Notes: generated by a model not told the origin, from the sequence alone. Shown: positions 43,616 to 56,253, numbered from the stretch's first letter. The stretch is DNA of 64,000 nucleotides from Neurospora tetrasperma FGSC 2508 (GCF_000213175.1 NW_009799179.1:186001-250000), one strand, 5' to 3'. Translations and numbers: made by a program.

Positions 43616-46176
43616 GAATCGTCACCAGGACAGAACGAGGTATCGGAACCGGAACCGGTAGAGGTAGTCCCCGACCAAAACCTGTATTGTTTAGTCCGTG
43701 AATATGAGGAGCGTATAAAGACCGACGACCACCATCAGCCGCAGAACTTAGAGGTAGAGGTAGAGGTACTGAATTCCTTACTGCCCCTGGCACCCCATAC
43801 GGCGTTGGCACCACCACTTCCCTCCTCTCCATCTCCATCTCTCGCTCCCTATCACTCAGTAACCCTCTAATGTCCTCCGCCTCCTCCCACTTCCCCATGT
43901 CCCTCAGATAGGCCTCAATTTTGCGAGACGTTTGTACCCAGAATTGGTCCCTCCCTCTTGTTGTCGCTAACGATCGCAATCCCATGCCCATCCCCGCTGC
44001 AACGGCCATTGAACCTACGGGTCCTAGGGGTCCTACGGTCATTCCCAGGCCTAGACCTGTGCCTAAGCCTCGCCCCAAGCCCATGCCCATACCACTAATA
44101 CCAGTACCCATCCCCATGCCGATGCCAAAGGGAAGTTGCTGTTGGCTGTTGTCAGATAACCCAACACCAGGAAGTCCGCCGCCGTTCATAACCAGGATCT
44201 TTCTCCGTAATGCAATAGCAGTAGAAACGTCCCCTTCGTGATCGGCAATGGAAGCGAGGAAGTGGTGCGCGGAGAAGAAGAGGTAGCGATCGAGGTATTC
44301 CCAGTTTTGCATGGGGATTGGAAATGGGGGTTGTCCTTGTCCCAGATGTCCTGGGGCGAGATCGCGCCATTCGTGCGGTGGTCTGGGTGCGGTGGTTACC
44401 ATGTTGCTGATGCCGCTGCCACTGCCAACACTTCCCGCATCCGCTACCACTCCCATCATAGAGGTACCCCCGCGGTTCCCGTTTCGAACCCGATACTTCT
44501 CCTCCAACCGCTCCACCAACCCGCCCAACATTCCTCTTGCTCTTTGTCCTGCCCCTATTCCTGTCCCTCCTTGTCCAGCCCCAGGCCCAACAACTACCCC
44601 CGCATCAAAAAGCGGCAAGTACATCCTCCCCAATAACCCTTCCAACTCCAAGATCCGCTCCGTCGTCTTGCCCTCCCCCCACCTCTCCATCTCTCGCCTC
44701 ACCAGCCCGCCAAAATCGCTAACCAGGTTCTTGACAATGGCATGTTCCGGGTCCATCAGGATCACATATCCCCTCTTGAGATGGATAGTCACATGGTCTG
44801 TCTCCCCCCGTAGCTGACGACACGTGTTAATCCACAGCTTCCAGGCGCGCGTGATAAAGAGGTGGAGCGATACGAAATCGGACGTGGTGACGAGGTGGTG
44901 CAGCGACGAAGAGATTTGGTGTAAGGGGTGCGAGGTGCAGCCTGTTTGGGCGTATTTGAGGGTGGTGAGGTGGTGGAGGAAGCGGGTGTAGATGGGGAGG
45001 ATGTCGTGCGGGGGTTGATGACGATGGGGTGATTGTGATGATGATGACGGAGGTTGTTTGGTGCTGGGAGAGGAGGCGTTGTGGAGGATGAGGAGTTGGG
45101 GAACGGCGAGACAGCAGTCCCAGATGGCTTGTATGTCGCCTTCGTCGGCGGAGGTGATGGCTTCTTCGATTTGGAGGAAGGCGTGCCGTAGGAGGACACC
45201 GCCTTTGGTTGTTCCTTGGGGGTTGTTGCATCGAAGATGGCGGATCGCTAGAGCTATGTTTTGCAGGATCGAGTTTGACGACACGGTGGCGTGGTCCTCA
45301 GCGCTGATTTCGTCGCTGGCGATATGTAATCGCAGTCTTGGACCGTCCATCTTCCACGGAGTATCCCTTTCGGGGTCGGCCCAGCGCGCAATGTAAGAGG
45401 CGTAAGCTAACAAAGTCGACTCGACGAGGTAAGTTGGTTCACTCTGGAAGTAGAGGCGTATCATCTGGGCTGGTTGCGAGATGAAGTTTGACTGGCATCC
45501 TGGCTTCGACACATGTCCGTTGCTCCTATAGCTTCCTGAGCCCGAGGAGGTCACCCCTTTTCTTCGCATGGAACGAGACTTGGTCGGCTTCGTCGCGTTG
45601 GTGTTGCCGGACTTGTTGTACTTTGCCCATCGCCATTTGGCAAATTGGCCTTTGTACATTCTCGCCCTAGATTACAGGTAACAGTCAGTCAGCTATCTAT
45701 CTCCCAACACTCCACGAGTTAGAAGCATACGTTGCCTTGAACCGATGAGTCGACAGCATGATTTCCACCACATCATTCAGTATAAAGTTCTTGTTCATAT
45801 ACAAATCGTAAATGATATCCTTCTTTGCCTCCCAATCAGCCGGGCAAGTCGGTACCAGTGGCCTCTCAGGCAAGGTATGGTTAGTAGGAGTCGCCCTGGT
45901 AACTGTCTGGTCCTGTTGTTGCTGTTTCGTCGACAGATACGCAACATGATGATGATTCTGGCTGTGATGGCTAGAGGTTGAAATTGGAGAGTGATGCGAA
46001 TGCGAATGCGACGAGGAGTTGTCGTCTGATCCTGAAGAGCTATCAGAGTCAGATGAGTGACCGCTGACGGTTTCAGGACTGAGGGGTTGGTTGAAGTCGA
46101 AGAGTTCAGATTGAGTCGAAGACGAAGAGATGACTTGTGACGCGCTCATGATAGCATTTTCTGACGGCAATGGCAA
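43074..46176 (-). CDS. Clr5-domain protein with polyglutamine tract
   Basis: Exon 1 is 45731-46176 and exon 2 is 43074-45666, giving 1012 residues; donor GTATGC, acceptor CTAG, phase 2. After a Ser/His-rich N terminus, residues about 112-168 form a Clr5 domain whose halves meet exactly at the intron: PADWEAKKDIIYDLYMNKNF, LNDVVEIMLSTHRFKAT joined to ARMYKGQFAKWRWAKYNK. This domain is common in filamentous fungi and takes its name from fission yeast Clr5; a nuclear role is assumed, but for most members nothing is known. The body continues with helical regions, a Gly/Met-rich repeat around residue 600, and a pure polyQ tract near residues 833-861. The C-terminal end is Ser/Gly-rich. An alternative start is the Met ten codons in. 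Confidence 0.8.
43530..43616 (-). repeat. pure (CAA)29 coding microsatellite
   Basis: This is 87 bases of uninterrupted TTG on the plus strand, read as 29 consecutive CAA glutamine codons in the Clr5-domain protein. A pure single-codon run indicates recent slippage expansion. Confidence 0.85.
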
Positions 46177-48703
46177 TACAAATATCTGCCAAGCGCCCGT
46201 GAGATCGCCCGTCTGAAGTTGACGAATCGGTTGATACTAGTCGTAGATTCGAAAGTGAGTTGTAAGTTCTCGGCAAAGTCTGTATGCGGTAAAGTCGGCA
46301 GTCAGGTTGTTGTACGGATGTGGTTGGATGGAGCTGAGAAGAGAATGGAGGAGTTGAAAGGAGGGATAACTGTCACCGGAGGAGTGAGTGGACAGAGCCC
46401 ATTCAAGGATTCCGGCCTATGCCAGGAATAGCCATCCTTGACACTCCTGCATGCTCTTACTTGCCATGAGCGCCCTGCCCCGAACAGAGCCCCAGACCAA
46501 ATGATGGTTACCCCTCTGACCCCCATGCCTGCCGCTTCCCTATCCGTCTTGAGCGTGTCCATGGTTTTGCCCGTCTTAGCCGTTGAGTTGCCTGGGTACA
46601 GTGCCAGTTTCCTCACTTCTCACCCTGTCCCGTCTACCAGATTTCCTGGGTCGTGCATGTTCAACCACTCGCTCACTTCCCCCCCAGTCTTCACATCCAG
46701 CCCCGCTCCTCCTTGCTTCTGGTTCGACCCTTCAATCATTTCCTTTGCTACTTGCGTCACTCCAAACTCGCTGTGCCACAGTCGTGCAATCCTCTAGTGT
46801 CTGGAGCCTGCGTTCCAGCATTCAGAACCTTCACACAAGTGACAGAAAGAGGGAGAGATGGCACTTCTTGAACAGGGCGTCTTCGCCCCACATTTTCCAT
46901 GACTGTTCTGTTTTGAGAGGGGCGATGTGCACTGCACTCTCCTAACAAGGCTGGTTGTGGTCATAGACTAGCCGAATTTGCTCGTTGTGTGACACAGTAA
47001 TCGGAAGAGTGGAGGCCGACAGCATTTGGGTGTCGGAACGGGGATTTGACAGCGTAGCTCGGCGTGTTGCTCATGGAGCCCTCGCAACCTTGCGATAACA
47101 TGATCCACGACGATAGTAGGCGTACCTACCGATGCTACAACGCTAGCTCCGGGGTCAACGGCGAAAGGAAGCCTTAGAATGAGGAGAACGCCCAAAACCT
47201 CACGAGCAAAGCAAACATGAGCATCTCCAAGCCGTAGTACCCGTCGATAGCCCGTCTGTGAAGGTTCCTGTGGGATACCCCGGGGTCAGCTAAACGGAAG
47301 GTGCCCGCGCCCGTAAGGCACCCAAGAACCAGCAAGCAGCTCAACACCCGCCTGCTTTCGTACCGTTGGCTCTCAACTCAGCAGTTCGTGGCGGTCCATG
47401 TGTGTGGATGTGCCACCTGGGCATCGCCTACCGACTGTCGAGCTGTGATACTCATGCCGGTATTCTAGCCGTCTCTGTGGCGTGAGAGACCACAGTCACC
47501 ACGCCCACATCCCATGTTGGTCTTCTATCACAACTGACAAGCCAACCCCTTAGCGTCGAAAGGGAACACGTTCTGTTGCGCCAGTTGGAAGCTTCATCAA
47601 GACACAAACTCCGGTCCCTTGGTTAGGATCGGATGGCGTACTGCAGAATGGATGTTCAGGTATGATGAGATTTCGTTCCACCCAGCTGTGGGGGAGTAAA
47701 TCCCAGTCCCAGTCCAGTCATCGGTCTAGTGCACGCCACCACGACCACAACACTAGGCCACGAGGTGTCAAAGAAGTCGGTCGATGTTGATCAACAGAAC
47801 CATTGCCGGGGCTTCCATGCCACCATCACTCCCTGGCGAGTGTAGCCTGTTGACTGTAGACGAGTGAGGGTAGATCTTGGAGACCAGTTAGTTACTCACA
47901 CTCAAACTTCCGAGCACAAAGCGTGCTGGTACAGCAGTTTTCGTATGCACCGACTACCTCGTTCGTGGAACCGCGTTGCAACTTCGTGCAACTCGGCATG
48001 GGGAAGCATTGGCTGATGGCTGATGCAATCTGTGTATCGTCTAGCCGCACTGTGGTTTCCTGTTGTCTTGTGAGACATGATAGTGCACTTGGTGCAACGC
48101 TAGAGCGCAGAGAAATTGCGCCATCCGGGCGTTAGTCTTCAAGATCTAGCTTCTTTGGGAGTTGAAGTGTGTTCCCATGGTCGTAAAGGTCATGATGGTT
48201 GTGGGACAGAAGCTGGAAGCGAGAGGGCAATGAGTCGACCGGAAGTTTGGGAGAAAGATTGGTTGGAAAAGGAAAAGTGAACAAGTGATGTGATAATGAT
48301 CAACGTGCAAGACGGTCAGTTCCACGGCCGAGTGGTTCTTGTTGCCCGGTTGCTCATGAGTGTCATTGTCGTATCTGAGGTAGTGCAGATCAGCTGTTCA
48401 TGACATCTCGGCGCCCTATCATTAGTCTTGTCAATGTCAACGGGGTTGAGAGGGAACTCACTGGTGGACATCACATCACAATCTCCCGCCTGAGCGTAAA
48501 AGAAGTTTATACAAGTACCAAAACAGTGAAAGAATCTATGTGGGAAAGGTAGCAAAAGTACAGTTTAAAGACGACCTACAATGTCCGTGTCATAAAGCGA
48601 CTCCAAAGATCGAATCCAGATGCCTTGATACTGTCCATCGTTCTAGCCAGATGTCTCTCCCTTCATTCCCTTCCTTGCCAAACCACTCCCCACAAGCTCA
48701 CGC
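46177..48703. other. gene-free stretch between Clr5 and GH55 genes
   Basis: 2.5 kb with only short frames lacking features. It includes the promoter of the Clr5 gene and the 3' flank of the GH55 gene. Confidence 0.4.
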
Positions 48704-51340
48704 CTAGTAGTGAAACAAGGCAAGAGTGTTCGCAAACGTCGCCAAATTCTGGTTCCAACCCGCCAAATCCTTGCCGTCTCTCGTTATCATACTGACACTA
48801 CCGACCGTGTTCAAGTTGTAGACCTGGACCCACGGGTCCGCAGCATCTCCACTAGACTCGCTGCTCTTGTTCCGATGGGATGGCGGTTTGCTGCTCATCA
48901 CGAACTTTCCTGTTTTTCCGCTTCCAACTTCTCTGGGAGGAACGTTGGTGCTAAAGCCAGAGCCAAGGTTGAGGGGTCCAGCCCAGAAGATTCTTGCCTG
49001 GCAGTTTTCACCGGAGCGAAGAGTGCTGCAGTCGACGTTGTAGTTGTTGAAAAAGCTGTAGAGACCGGCGCCGAAGACAACCACGTTTTGTGAACCAAGG
49101 ATGCGGAGACCCCATGCCATTTCACATTTTGGGTTGCCTCCCAGGGTGAGAGAACCATCGGAACTGATCGTCGTGTTGGCGCCGTATTGGACGCTTTGGC
49201 AGTCGGTATGGAAATCGGGATCTCCAAGAGTGGTGTCGATCCTGGTGAAAGGCAACGGAGCAGGGGGATTGGGCTGGTAGTAAGGCGTCTCAGTCTGTGC
49301 TTGACCCATGAAGACGTCGGTCGCATTGAGCAACTGGTACTGGTAGAGTGTGTGATGTTCACTGGCGGTGCCTACAAGCCAGACACGTTCGCCTTCAATC
49401 AAGACACCACGTCCAGCAAAGATGCTGATTTGGGTGTTGTTGAAGTCTTCGATGTCGTGGTCGGCAACCCAGAACCAGTTGTTCTCCATGTAGAGATTGC
49501 CAGCCCTCTTGGTGACGTGGAAGCTCAACCATGCTGCGATGCAATTCGCATCAGCGTGAACAACGGCGTCGGGAGTCTTGGGGCAGTCAGTCAGTTGCAG
49601 GTTAGATCCTGCAAAACCACCGATACGTGTGTGGACGTCCCACAGACCAGAAGGGGGCATTTCGGCGAGGGTAGAGCTTGAACCAGCGGGAGGATTGAGG
49701 TTGTATTGAATCAAGACGGCACCTGCCGTTCCTCCCTGGGTAGACACGATGATGTCGCTGACCTCCACGTAGCCGGCCTCTCCCATATTTCCAATCTGAA
49801 GGACAGGTTGCGGGTTGTTGATATCCGAAAACTTGGGACCTGCACCGAGGATGACCGCCGCCATAGCTTCTCCCACAACTCGAACGCCTCCCGAAATATG
49901 AACAGTGTCGGTGACCTTGTAGTATCCCGCATCGAGGTACGCCACCGATCCGAGTGTAAGACCAGCAGTTTGGAAGAGGTGGTTCAGGGCTGCAGTATCA
50001 TCGGTGACTCCATCTCCAACAGCACCGTAGGATCGGGCGGAGAGAAAGGCCCAAGTCGGGTAAGTTTCATACTGAGGTTTGGAGCGCTCGTAAAATTTGC
50101 CGTCTTGCTTGAGGGTCGTGGGTTGACGGAAGTAAGCTCGATCGCGGTCCTCGTACTCGCGTGGTCCGTTGGGGGTGTATGTGTTACCCTGGAACATGTT
50201 AGTAATGTGTCTTGAAAGTGTTTCGAGGTAGCCGAATAACCTACCCTTGCGTAACCTGCGTCATGAACCAGTCCCGAAGGATTGCCCAGGAGAATAGGGC
50301 CTTCCGGGCCCTGAAGAACGATGGGAACATTGATGTAGTCCACATTCTCAATGACAAGAGAGCCTGTCGAGTTTATGCTGGTGGCCCCACGGAAGGTAGT
50401 CATGGCCGTCTGAACGTTGACGAACCTGCTGTCCAAAAGGGTGACGGAGCCAACGGCGTTGCTCGACATGTTAATGCCAACCTCGCAATCATAGATGTTG
50501 AGGGACTTGTACGTCCAACCCCAGTTCCACAGCTGCATGATGGCTGTCTTGGAGCCGTAGAAGGTGAGATTGCGCATCGTGTACTGCTGATTGCCGAACT
50601 GGGCGCCCTGCCTGCCGCCGTAGAAGACCAGGTCCGCCAGCATACCACCGCTCCCTTCTTCTATGAAGATGCCGGTGTGATCATCCTCGGGTCGGGAGGA
50701 TAGCTTGAAGACGCAGTTCTGGATGGAAGTGGCTTGGGATGAGGGCCAATGGAGGCCAGCAACGGTACCCGGGACATCGGTGGTGTCAAAGATGAGGTTA
50801 CGGATTTGACGAAAGAAGACATTGGTGGCTCTGAACTGAAGGGCTGTGCAGACGTTACTGTCAGTAGGGCAAACACGAGACAAATGGAACCTTTACCGCA
50901 GGGAGAGACTCACTGCCGCTGTTCAGGTACGGGTCCGAGTCGATCAAGCCAATGCCGCCGTAGGACTGGAAGTCGGGGCTGCCCTTGATGACAGGCATGG
51001 AGGTGGGATCGCCAATGATCTGGGTGTAGTAGTAGTTGATGATATTGGTGGTGACGAGGTAGGTACCAGCAGGGAAGTAGACGACAGCAGGAGTAGTGGT
51101 GGTTCCGTTGCAGAAGGGACCGCCACCGCAACGGTTGCCAGAGCTGATGGCGTTGTTGATGGCGATGGTGTCGTCAGTGACGCCGTCTCCCTTGGCGCCA
51201 TAGTCCTTGACGTTGCGAAAGACCTGGTAGGATTTGTCGGGGTTGAAGGAGGCGACACCCTGGTGCTGAGTTTCCTCCATCCAGTATGCCGCACTGGCGA
51301 CTGAAGCCAAAGCGGCGAGCACGGTAGCCTTGAGCCGCAT
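48704..51340 (-). CDS. secreted GH55 exo-beta-1,3-glucanase
   Basis: Exons are 50914-51340, 50245-50843 and 48704-50188, giving 836 residues; donors GTGAGT and GTAGGT, acceptors ACAG and CCAG. The signal peptide is MRLKATVLAALASVASA. Two right-handed beta-helix domains of the pectate-lyase-3 type follow, each opening with the family signature: VKDYGAKGDGVTDDTIAINN (about residue 44) and ARSYGAVGDGVTDDTAALNH (about residue 392). Other matches include YFPAGTYLVTTNIINYYYTQ, GMLADLVFYGGRQGAQFGNQ, GLWDVHTRIGGFAGSNLQ and ENNWFWVADHDIED. The tandem beta-helix and length are those of GH55, which releases glucose or short products from laminarin-like beta-1,3-glucans, in own-wall turnover, nutrition or mycoparasitism. 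Flanking genes give no further hint. Confidence 0.9.
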
Positions 51341-53630
51341 CGTGACAGGATCTGATGGTTGTTAAGGATGCGGTGTTCGAGGCAATCTGTCGATAGCAAA
51401 GGAAGCCCAAGAGAAGAGCGAGTTCGTAAAGGGTAAAGATACGATACGTGACCGAGGCAGAGGAGGGTTCACTAGTAGAAGTAGTAGGGAAAGGAAACGA
51501 TTAAGAGCTCAAAAGATTGTGGGGGTAGATCAGCGACCAAAGCACATGATATCCGGTTGATGGTGAAGGGCCTTTTTTTGGTTGAGGAGTGAAGAGATTT
51601 CAGGTTTGACCGGAGAAAAACTGAAGGTTTAGCAAAGCAAGTCAAGTGAAGGTGAAGAGACCTCGTCGAGTTCCAGTGGTTGGCCAATGGTTATCCAGTC
51701 ACCAGATGCCACCGTCTCGTTGCTCCCTTCCATCTTCGATGCGATGTGGTCGGTGGGCTGTGTGCCTTCCTTCTTCAGTCTGGGCCCGTCGACTCACCAG
51801 GAGCAGCAGGGCACTTCACGTGACGATGCCATCTGAGGTTGAGTGTTCAATCCGCATCTCTCCATTGAAGGGTTGCGATCCCGACTTTTACTCATCATCC
51901 CTCTCTTGACCACCACCCCAACATCACGAGCATGGTATGGTGCCCCTTCCAACTGCCACCGCGCATTTCATTCACTGTAACTCCAACCCCCAGATAGTAT
52001 ACATTGACAGTCTAGTAATGCTGGCTTTGGTTAGGAAAGGCTATTGCCAGACTGTGATATGCCTCGTGATATGCCTCGTGATTTTTTGGGAGCACATCAG
52101 CCGGAGCTCATCAAGCGTTGTTGGACCCTTGAATTGATAAGGCGTAACAAAGACATAGGGATACATGTAAGAGAATACCAAACTCCGAAGGGTACCAAAT
52201 AAGATGGCGAGGTGTCCGGGTTGGGTATACAACCGCTCGACGGGTTCGAGGCAATTCCGTCAGTCCCAGGCCTCTCGACGACCCGGTATCATGGACGACA
52301 ATTAACTCGAAGTCCAGAAGCGTGATGGCCACCAACCAATGTCACCATCGCAAGGTTTGCACATGGTGTAATACCGTCAAATAGGGCATTCAGCATAGGG
52401 AATGCGTAAGCGCGGCTTGTCCCATGGTGATATCGACGAGCGGTGGTGACAAGGCGACGGATCCATTGACGTTGATTGTCTGTTGACTGCTTACGTAACG
52501 CTGATAAGGGCCCCTAACAGATAAGGTCACAATCCACAGTACAGAAATGTTAGACACAAGCGACCGCCCGTTGCCGGCCCGAACCAATCTCCGTGTTCGT
52601 CTCCCCCACCAATGATGTCGCACCCACTTTCAACGACATGCCATTATCTTCGACACTTGATCCAAGCATCAACCAAAGACATCGGCGCACCTTCATCCTG
52701 CTATGGCTCAAAACCGAATTCCAGATACACTGACGCTCCAGTGGCCGTCTCCAATGCCCTCTTTCATTTCCTTCCCAGCTCCCACAGTCGCGATTGCCGT
52801 CTGTTGCTCGACCAGTCAGCCCCGCCGGAATGCTCGCTTATCTTCTCTTCCTCCTCTGCTTTTTTCTCCTGTCGTGCGCAATATGCTGCCATGGTGGTTT
52901 CGGTTCCTGACTCTGTCTCGGTGACTAACCAGGGCCTAGCCAAGAGTGTCGAATTTCTTTGTTCAGTTCAGTCAACCTTCCCCGCCCCCTACGTTTGTCT
53001 AGACCCCCGTCTCGGAACAAAGACAGCACGCGCTGTTAAAGAGCACATCATAACATGCCCCCGACTGCCAACTTCCAATTCGATCCTGCTCGGCATCGTT
53101 TTACCAACGCCGCTCCCTTCATCCATTCGCACCATTATGGCTCGAAACACCGGCATTCCAAGCGCGGCTCGTCAGCCAAAGCCGACAAGGGCAGCCTCGC
53201 CCAACACCTCAGCTGTTGTCATTAGTGCGAGCCCCAGCAACATGTCCCCCAACACCCCTACCACCACATGGCTGAGGATATGGTCGCGTCGAAACACGAA
53301 AGAGGATGGCCATCTTGCTGATGGATGCGTCGTGATGTGACCTTAGTATTGGTCGCCCGATGAAGTCACAAAAGATCCACGGGTCCCGTTCCGTTTGCAC
53401 TACTAGGACGACGAAGGCGCCGGCATACCACGCTCGTTTGCAATGACTACCCACGAGAGACGCACCCAGTTCTACTCAACCACGCCTCATCCCTGGAGCT
53501 CCTCAATTCATGGTATATATCTCAGCTACTTGCTCTTCGGAAAGGTTCTCTCGTGTCCTGCATCTCGAACCCTCACAGCTGGTTTCACTACTGCCAGTAG
53601 CTGCTACAAATTCCCGTCTTCATACACAAA
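51341..53630. other. gene-poor stretch
   Basis: It holds the GH55 promoter and then 2 kb without a supported gene. The 242-codon plus frame at 52612-53340 is Ser/Pro-rich with no domain or signal and looks like chance coding. Confidence 0.35.
53513..53520 (+). promoter_or_regulatory. TATA-like element upstream of the 53631 gene
   Basis: TATATAT lies about 115 bases before the ATG of the next plus-strand gene, a normal fungal spacing. Confidence 0.35.
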
Positions 53631-53957
53631 ATGCGTCTTGCCGCTTCTCTTCCTGTTACGGTTCTTCTTGCCGCCGCAAAGGTTACAATGGCTACTCCCA
53701 GCCCCAGCATCACTGCTGCTCCCACGGCCTCGAACGATCTCCTCAACATTGCCACATCCGAAAAGCCCTCGGTATTCACCACCATCGCGTGCAGCCCCAA
53801 TGGAAACACTGAGGAGGCAGGTGAATATGTCGGACATAATTGCAAGGTTTATGAGTACAGGCTCAAGGAGCTGGAGAGCGGTGCTGGGTTTGCTGTGCCG
53901 TTTCTGGGCAGTCTCTGGGGAATGGCCGCAGCGGCTGTAATAGCCATGTTGTTTTGA
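53631..53957 (+). CDS. small secreted protein with GPI-like C terminus
   Basis: The protein has 108 residues from MRLAASLPVTVLLAAAKVTM, a signal peptide with cleavage near residue 21. The short mature part has a Thr/Ser/Ala segment and one ordered patch with two Cys (IACSPNGNTEEAGEYVGHNC, then KVYEYRLKELESG). It ends in a hydrophobic tail FAVPFLGSLWGMAAAAVIAM without basic residues, like a GPI signal. It is probably a small surface protein. The two cysteines could form a single disulfide. No family is recognised and there is no intron. Confidence 0.55.
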   Translation: MRLAASLPVTVLLAAAKVTMATPSPSITAAPTASNDLLNIATSEKPSVFTTIACSPNGNTEEAGEYVGHNCKVYEYRLKELESGAGFAVPFLGSLWGMAAAAVIAMLF

Positions 53958-54533
53958 GACATTTACCGGTATCACCAAACAAACCACCTGGATCTGCCGC
54001 TAGGAGCATGCATGAGGGAAAAGAGAGCCGAATCGGCTTGGATGAGGATCGTATGTTAAAGGAGGCTGAGGCGGAAGATCGGAAATACCACCATTTAAAC
54101 TACTTAATGCAGCCAAGTGACTCCACACCTTAGTGTACCTGCCTGGCGATCCCGTTATCCGAGTCTAGCGTATCAAGCTGCAATACGTGTCAGCCTAGAC
54201 CTTTTGCCAACCCCGGAGTCCACTGAGAATGAGGCTTAGCTACCCCAGACCCCTGGAAAAGCTCTCGGCCTTCCTTACCGCCGGAGTTTTTTCCATCGCG
54301 TGTTTTTCTTGTTGTGATAGCTTCTTTATCTCATGACGCTTGATGAAGGGTCCTTTTACCAACATAAAATGTTCACATTTCTTCTTTCACATCTTTGACG
54401 CACCGATCAATATTGCAATTTCTCATTAATCAGTAAACCGTGCAACCAACTATTCTCCCGCACAACGACAGCCAGTGCGGACATCCGGCCACCAAATCTA
54501 CATCTACTACTGCCACAGACAACAATCATCAAC
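53958..54533. other. intergenic stretch
   Basis: Spacer and promoter of the next plus-strand gene; nothing recognised. Confidence 0.35.
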
Positions 54534-55046
54534 ATGCGTCTCTCACGTCTTATCACCCTCGGCTTCTTGGGTCTCACAACCGCATCCGTCATCAAACCTC
54601 AAGCCCGCTACCCTTCAGTGATTGTCCCATATAACACCACAACCAGTTCCGCCTCATCACTCCAGACCAGCACACCACCGCCTGATTCACCCGTGAAAAG
54701 CCATCTATCACCACCTTCTTTTTCTGTCACGAATTCAGTCGATGCCGACGTTGAAATGACTGATTTCGACGAAGACGACCAAAACGAGAACACCCAGCAT
54801 CACGGCGGTCACGGAGGCCATGGTGGACATGGAAGAGGGCACAGTAGAGGTACTAGCGGCCACACGGGTACAAGTGGTGGCGTTGATGGGAGTCATGGGG
54901 GAAGTAATCAGGCCGGGGGAGGCGGTGCTGCTGTGGGTGCCGGTGGATCTGCTAATGGGAAGAAGAGTGATGGTGCTAGGTTGCGGGTTGAGGTGCTTGG
55001 AGTTGCTGGGATGGTGATGATGGGGCTGGGGGTTGTAATGGGTTGA
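54534..55046 (+). CDS. secreted His/Gly-rich protein with hydrophobic C terminus
   Basis: The protein has 170 residues. The signal peptide MRLSRLITLGFLGLTT is followed by ASVIKPQARYPSVIVPY; the same ASVIKP follows the signal of the gene at 2900, 51 kb away. A Ser/Thr/Pro-rich part, an acidic patch (DVEMTDFDEDDQNE) and a Gly/His repeat (GGHGGHGGHGRGHSRG) follow. It ends in VEVLGVAGMVMMGLGVVMG, a GPI-like or short membrane tail. The His/Gly tract could bind metals, which is inference. It is a single-exon gene, second of three plus-strand secreted-protein genes here. Confidence 0.55.
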   Translation: MRLSRLITLGFLGLTTASVIKPQARYPSVIVPYNTTTSSASSLQTSTPPPDSPVKSHLSPPSFSVTNSVDADVEMTDFDEDDQNENTQHHGGHGGHGGHGRGHSRGTSGHTGTSGGVDGSHGGSNQAGGGGAAVGAGGSANGKKSDGARLRVEVLGVAGMVMMGLGVVMG

Positions 55047-55788
55047 TGGATTCAAAAGTGTACGGTTGCCGGCGGGGTTGAACTGTTGAGGCTGAGATCC
55101 ATTGTTGTGGTCGTTGTCTCCGCTCACAATGACCTTATCCCCCGTGACGCACCGGCGCGTCTTCCCTTCCTCACGGCTACGACATTCACGCCTCATCTTC
55201 ATCGATATAAACTCATGGTTACACCAGTACTCATCGTGTAATTCCCTGCCCAACATTAGCACTAGCGGCAGGTCACCCACAACCAGCAAAGTCGAGAAGA
55301 TGGGTCCTACAATTGTCTTCACGATCGCCCTCCTGGGCTCGTCCGCCACCAAAACAGCACCTTAGCACAACCATCTTCAAACGCCGTCGTTGCAATCCCA
55401 CAGCTAAGAGTACGAAATTCACCCGCGCCGCCATTCATCTGTTGGGACAAAACCCTACCTATCTCGTGTGTGTTTTCAAGACTCCGTTGGCGTGTGCCAC
55501 AAGTTGAAACGTTGAGGTCCATGATGTGGTCAGGGCATAAGAGGGAACAGCCTCGGGTCTGGCGATCCGTTGGAATGACACATCCAAACTCAAGTCAAAA
55601 TCAACACATCCCTCATCCCTAAAAGGTTCCTAAGTGGTATAGTAACGGAGGCCCCCCCTCATACCTCTCACGAACCCCAACAAAATCACTCGGCCAACCC
55701 CTTCTAACTCAGGAAACCATCTTGCTCAAAAGCAGCTTTAAATCAAGACCCACGAGTACCTACTTTGTCCGAACCAACACCACCAAAA
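55047..55788. other. intergenic stretch
   Basis: The minus-strand frame 54735-55352 overlaps the previous gene and is not called. Nothing else is supported. Confidence 0.35.
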
Positions 55789-56253
55789 ATGCGTCTCCCA
55801 ACTTCACCTCTCCTTCTCCCCATCTCCTTCTTGCTGCTCCTTTTGCGAGGTACCAGCGCTGTTCTCTCCTCTTCTCTCAGCTCCGAAAGCACCGCCACAA
55901 CCACCGCCATTACCATCCCCGAGGGTCCTGGCGCAAACCCAACCGCAGTCAACCCCACCAACGTCAATCCTTTTTTGTCTACACCAACCAACGTAACCTT
56001 CGACGACATCATCGAACATCGCCGCGGCCGTAACCATACGCATAACAACCACACCAGCGATGGGACTAGCGGTAGTGTTCCCCCGGGTACAGCCTTGGTC
56101 GCTATGCTTGGTACGTTTGGGATGGCGATGCTCGTGAGACTGGGAATTGCTTCAGCAGTAGCATTCGTGTTGTCGGTAGTGGAGGTGATGATTGAGTGGG
56201 TAGGGGTGGTGGTTTCCTTGGTGACTAGTTGGTGGATGGGAGTACCTTGGTGA
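55789..56253 (+). CDS. secreted/membrane protein with Thr/Asn-rich ectodomain
   Basis: The protein has 154 residues from MRLPTSPLLLPISFLLLLLR, a strong signal peptide; the ATG eight codons upstream is less likely. The ectodomain is Thr/Asn/Pro-rich with sequons (NVTF, NHTH, NHTS) and a His/Arg patch (EHRRGRNHTHNNH). The C-terminal third is hydrophobic and could form one or two passes (ALVAMLGTFGMAMLVRLGIA, then VAFVLSVVEVMIEWVGVVVS), so the topology is unclear. A large minus-strand frame over the same region is a shadow. It is the last of the plus-strand trio of small secreted proteins. Confidence 0.5.
   Translation: MRLPTSPLLLPISFLLLLLRGTSAVLSSSLSSESTATTTAITIPEGPGANPTAVNPTNVNPFLSTPTNVTFDDIIEHRRGRNHTHNNHTSDGTSGSVPPGTALVAMLGTFGMAMLVRLGIASAVAFVLSVVEVMIEWVGVVVSLVTSWWMGVPW

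Noticed and set aside
52612-53340. 242-codon plus-strand frame
   Set aside because: Ser/Pro-biased translation without domain, signal or membrane segment; looks like a frame in intergenic DNA.
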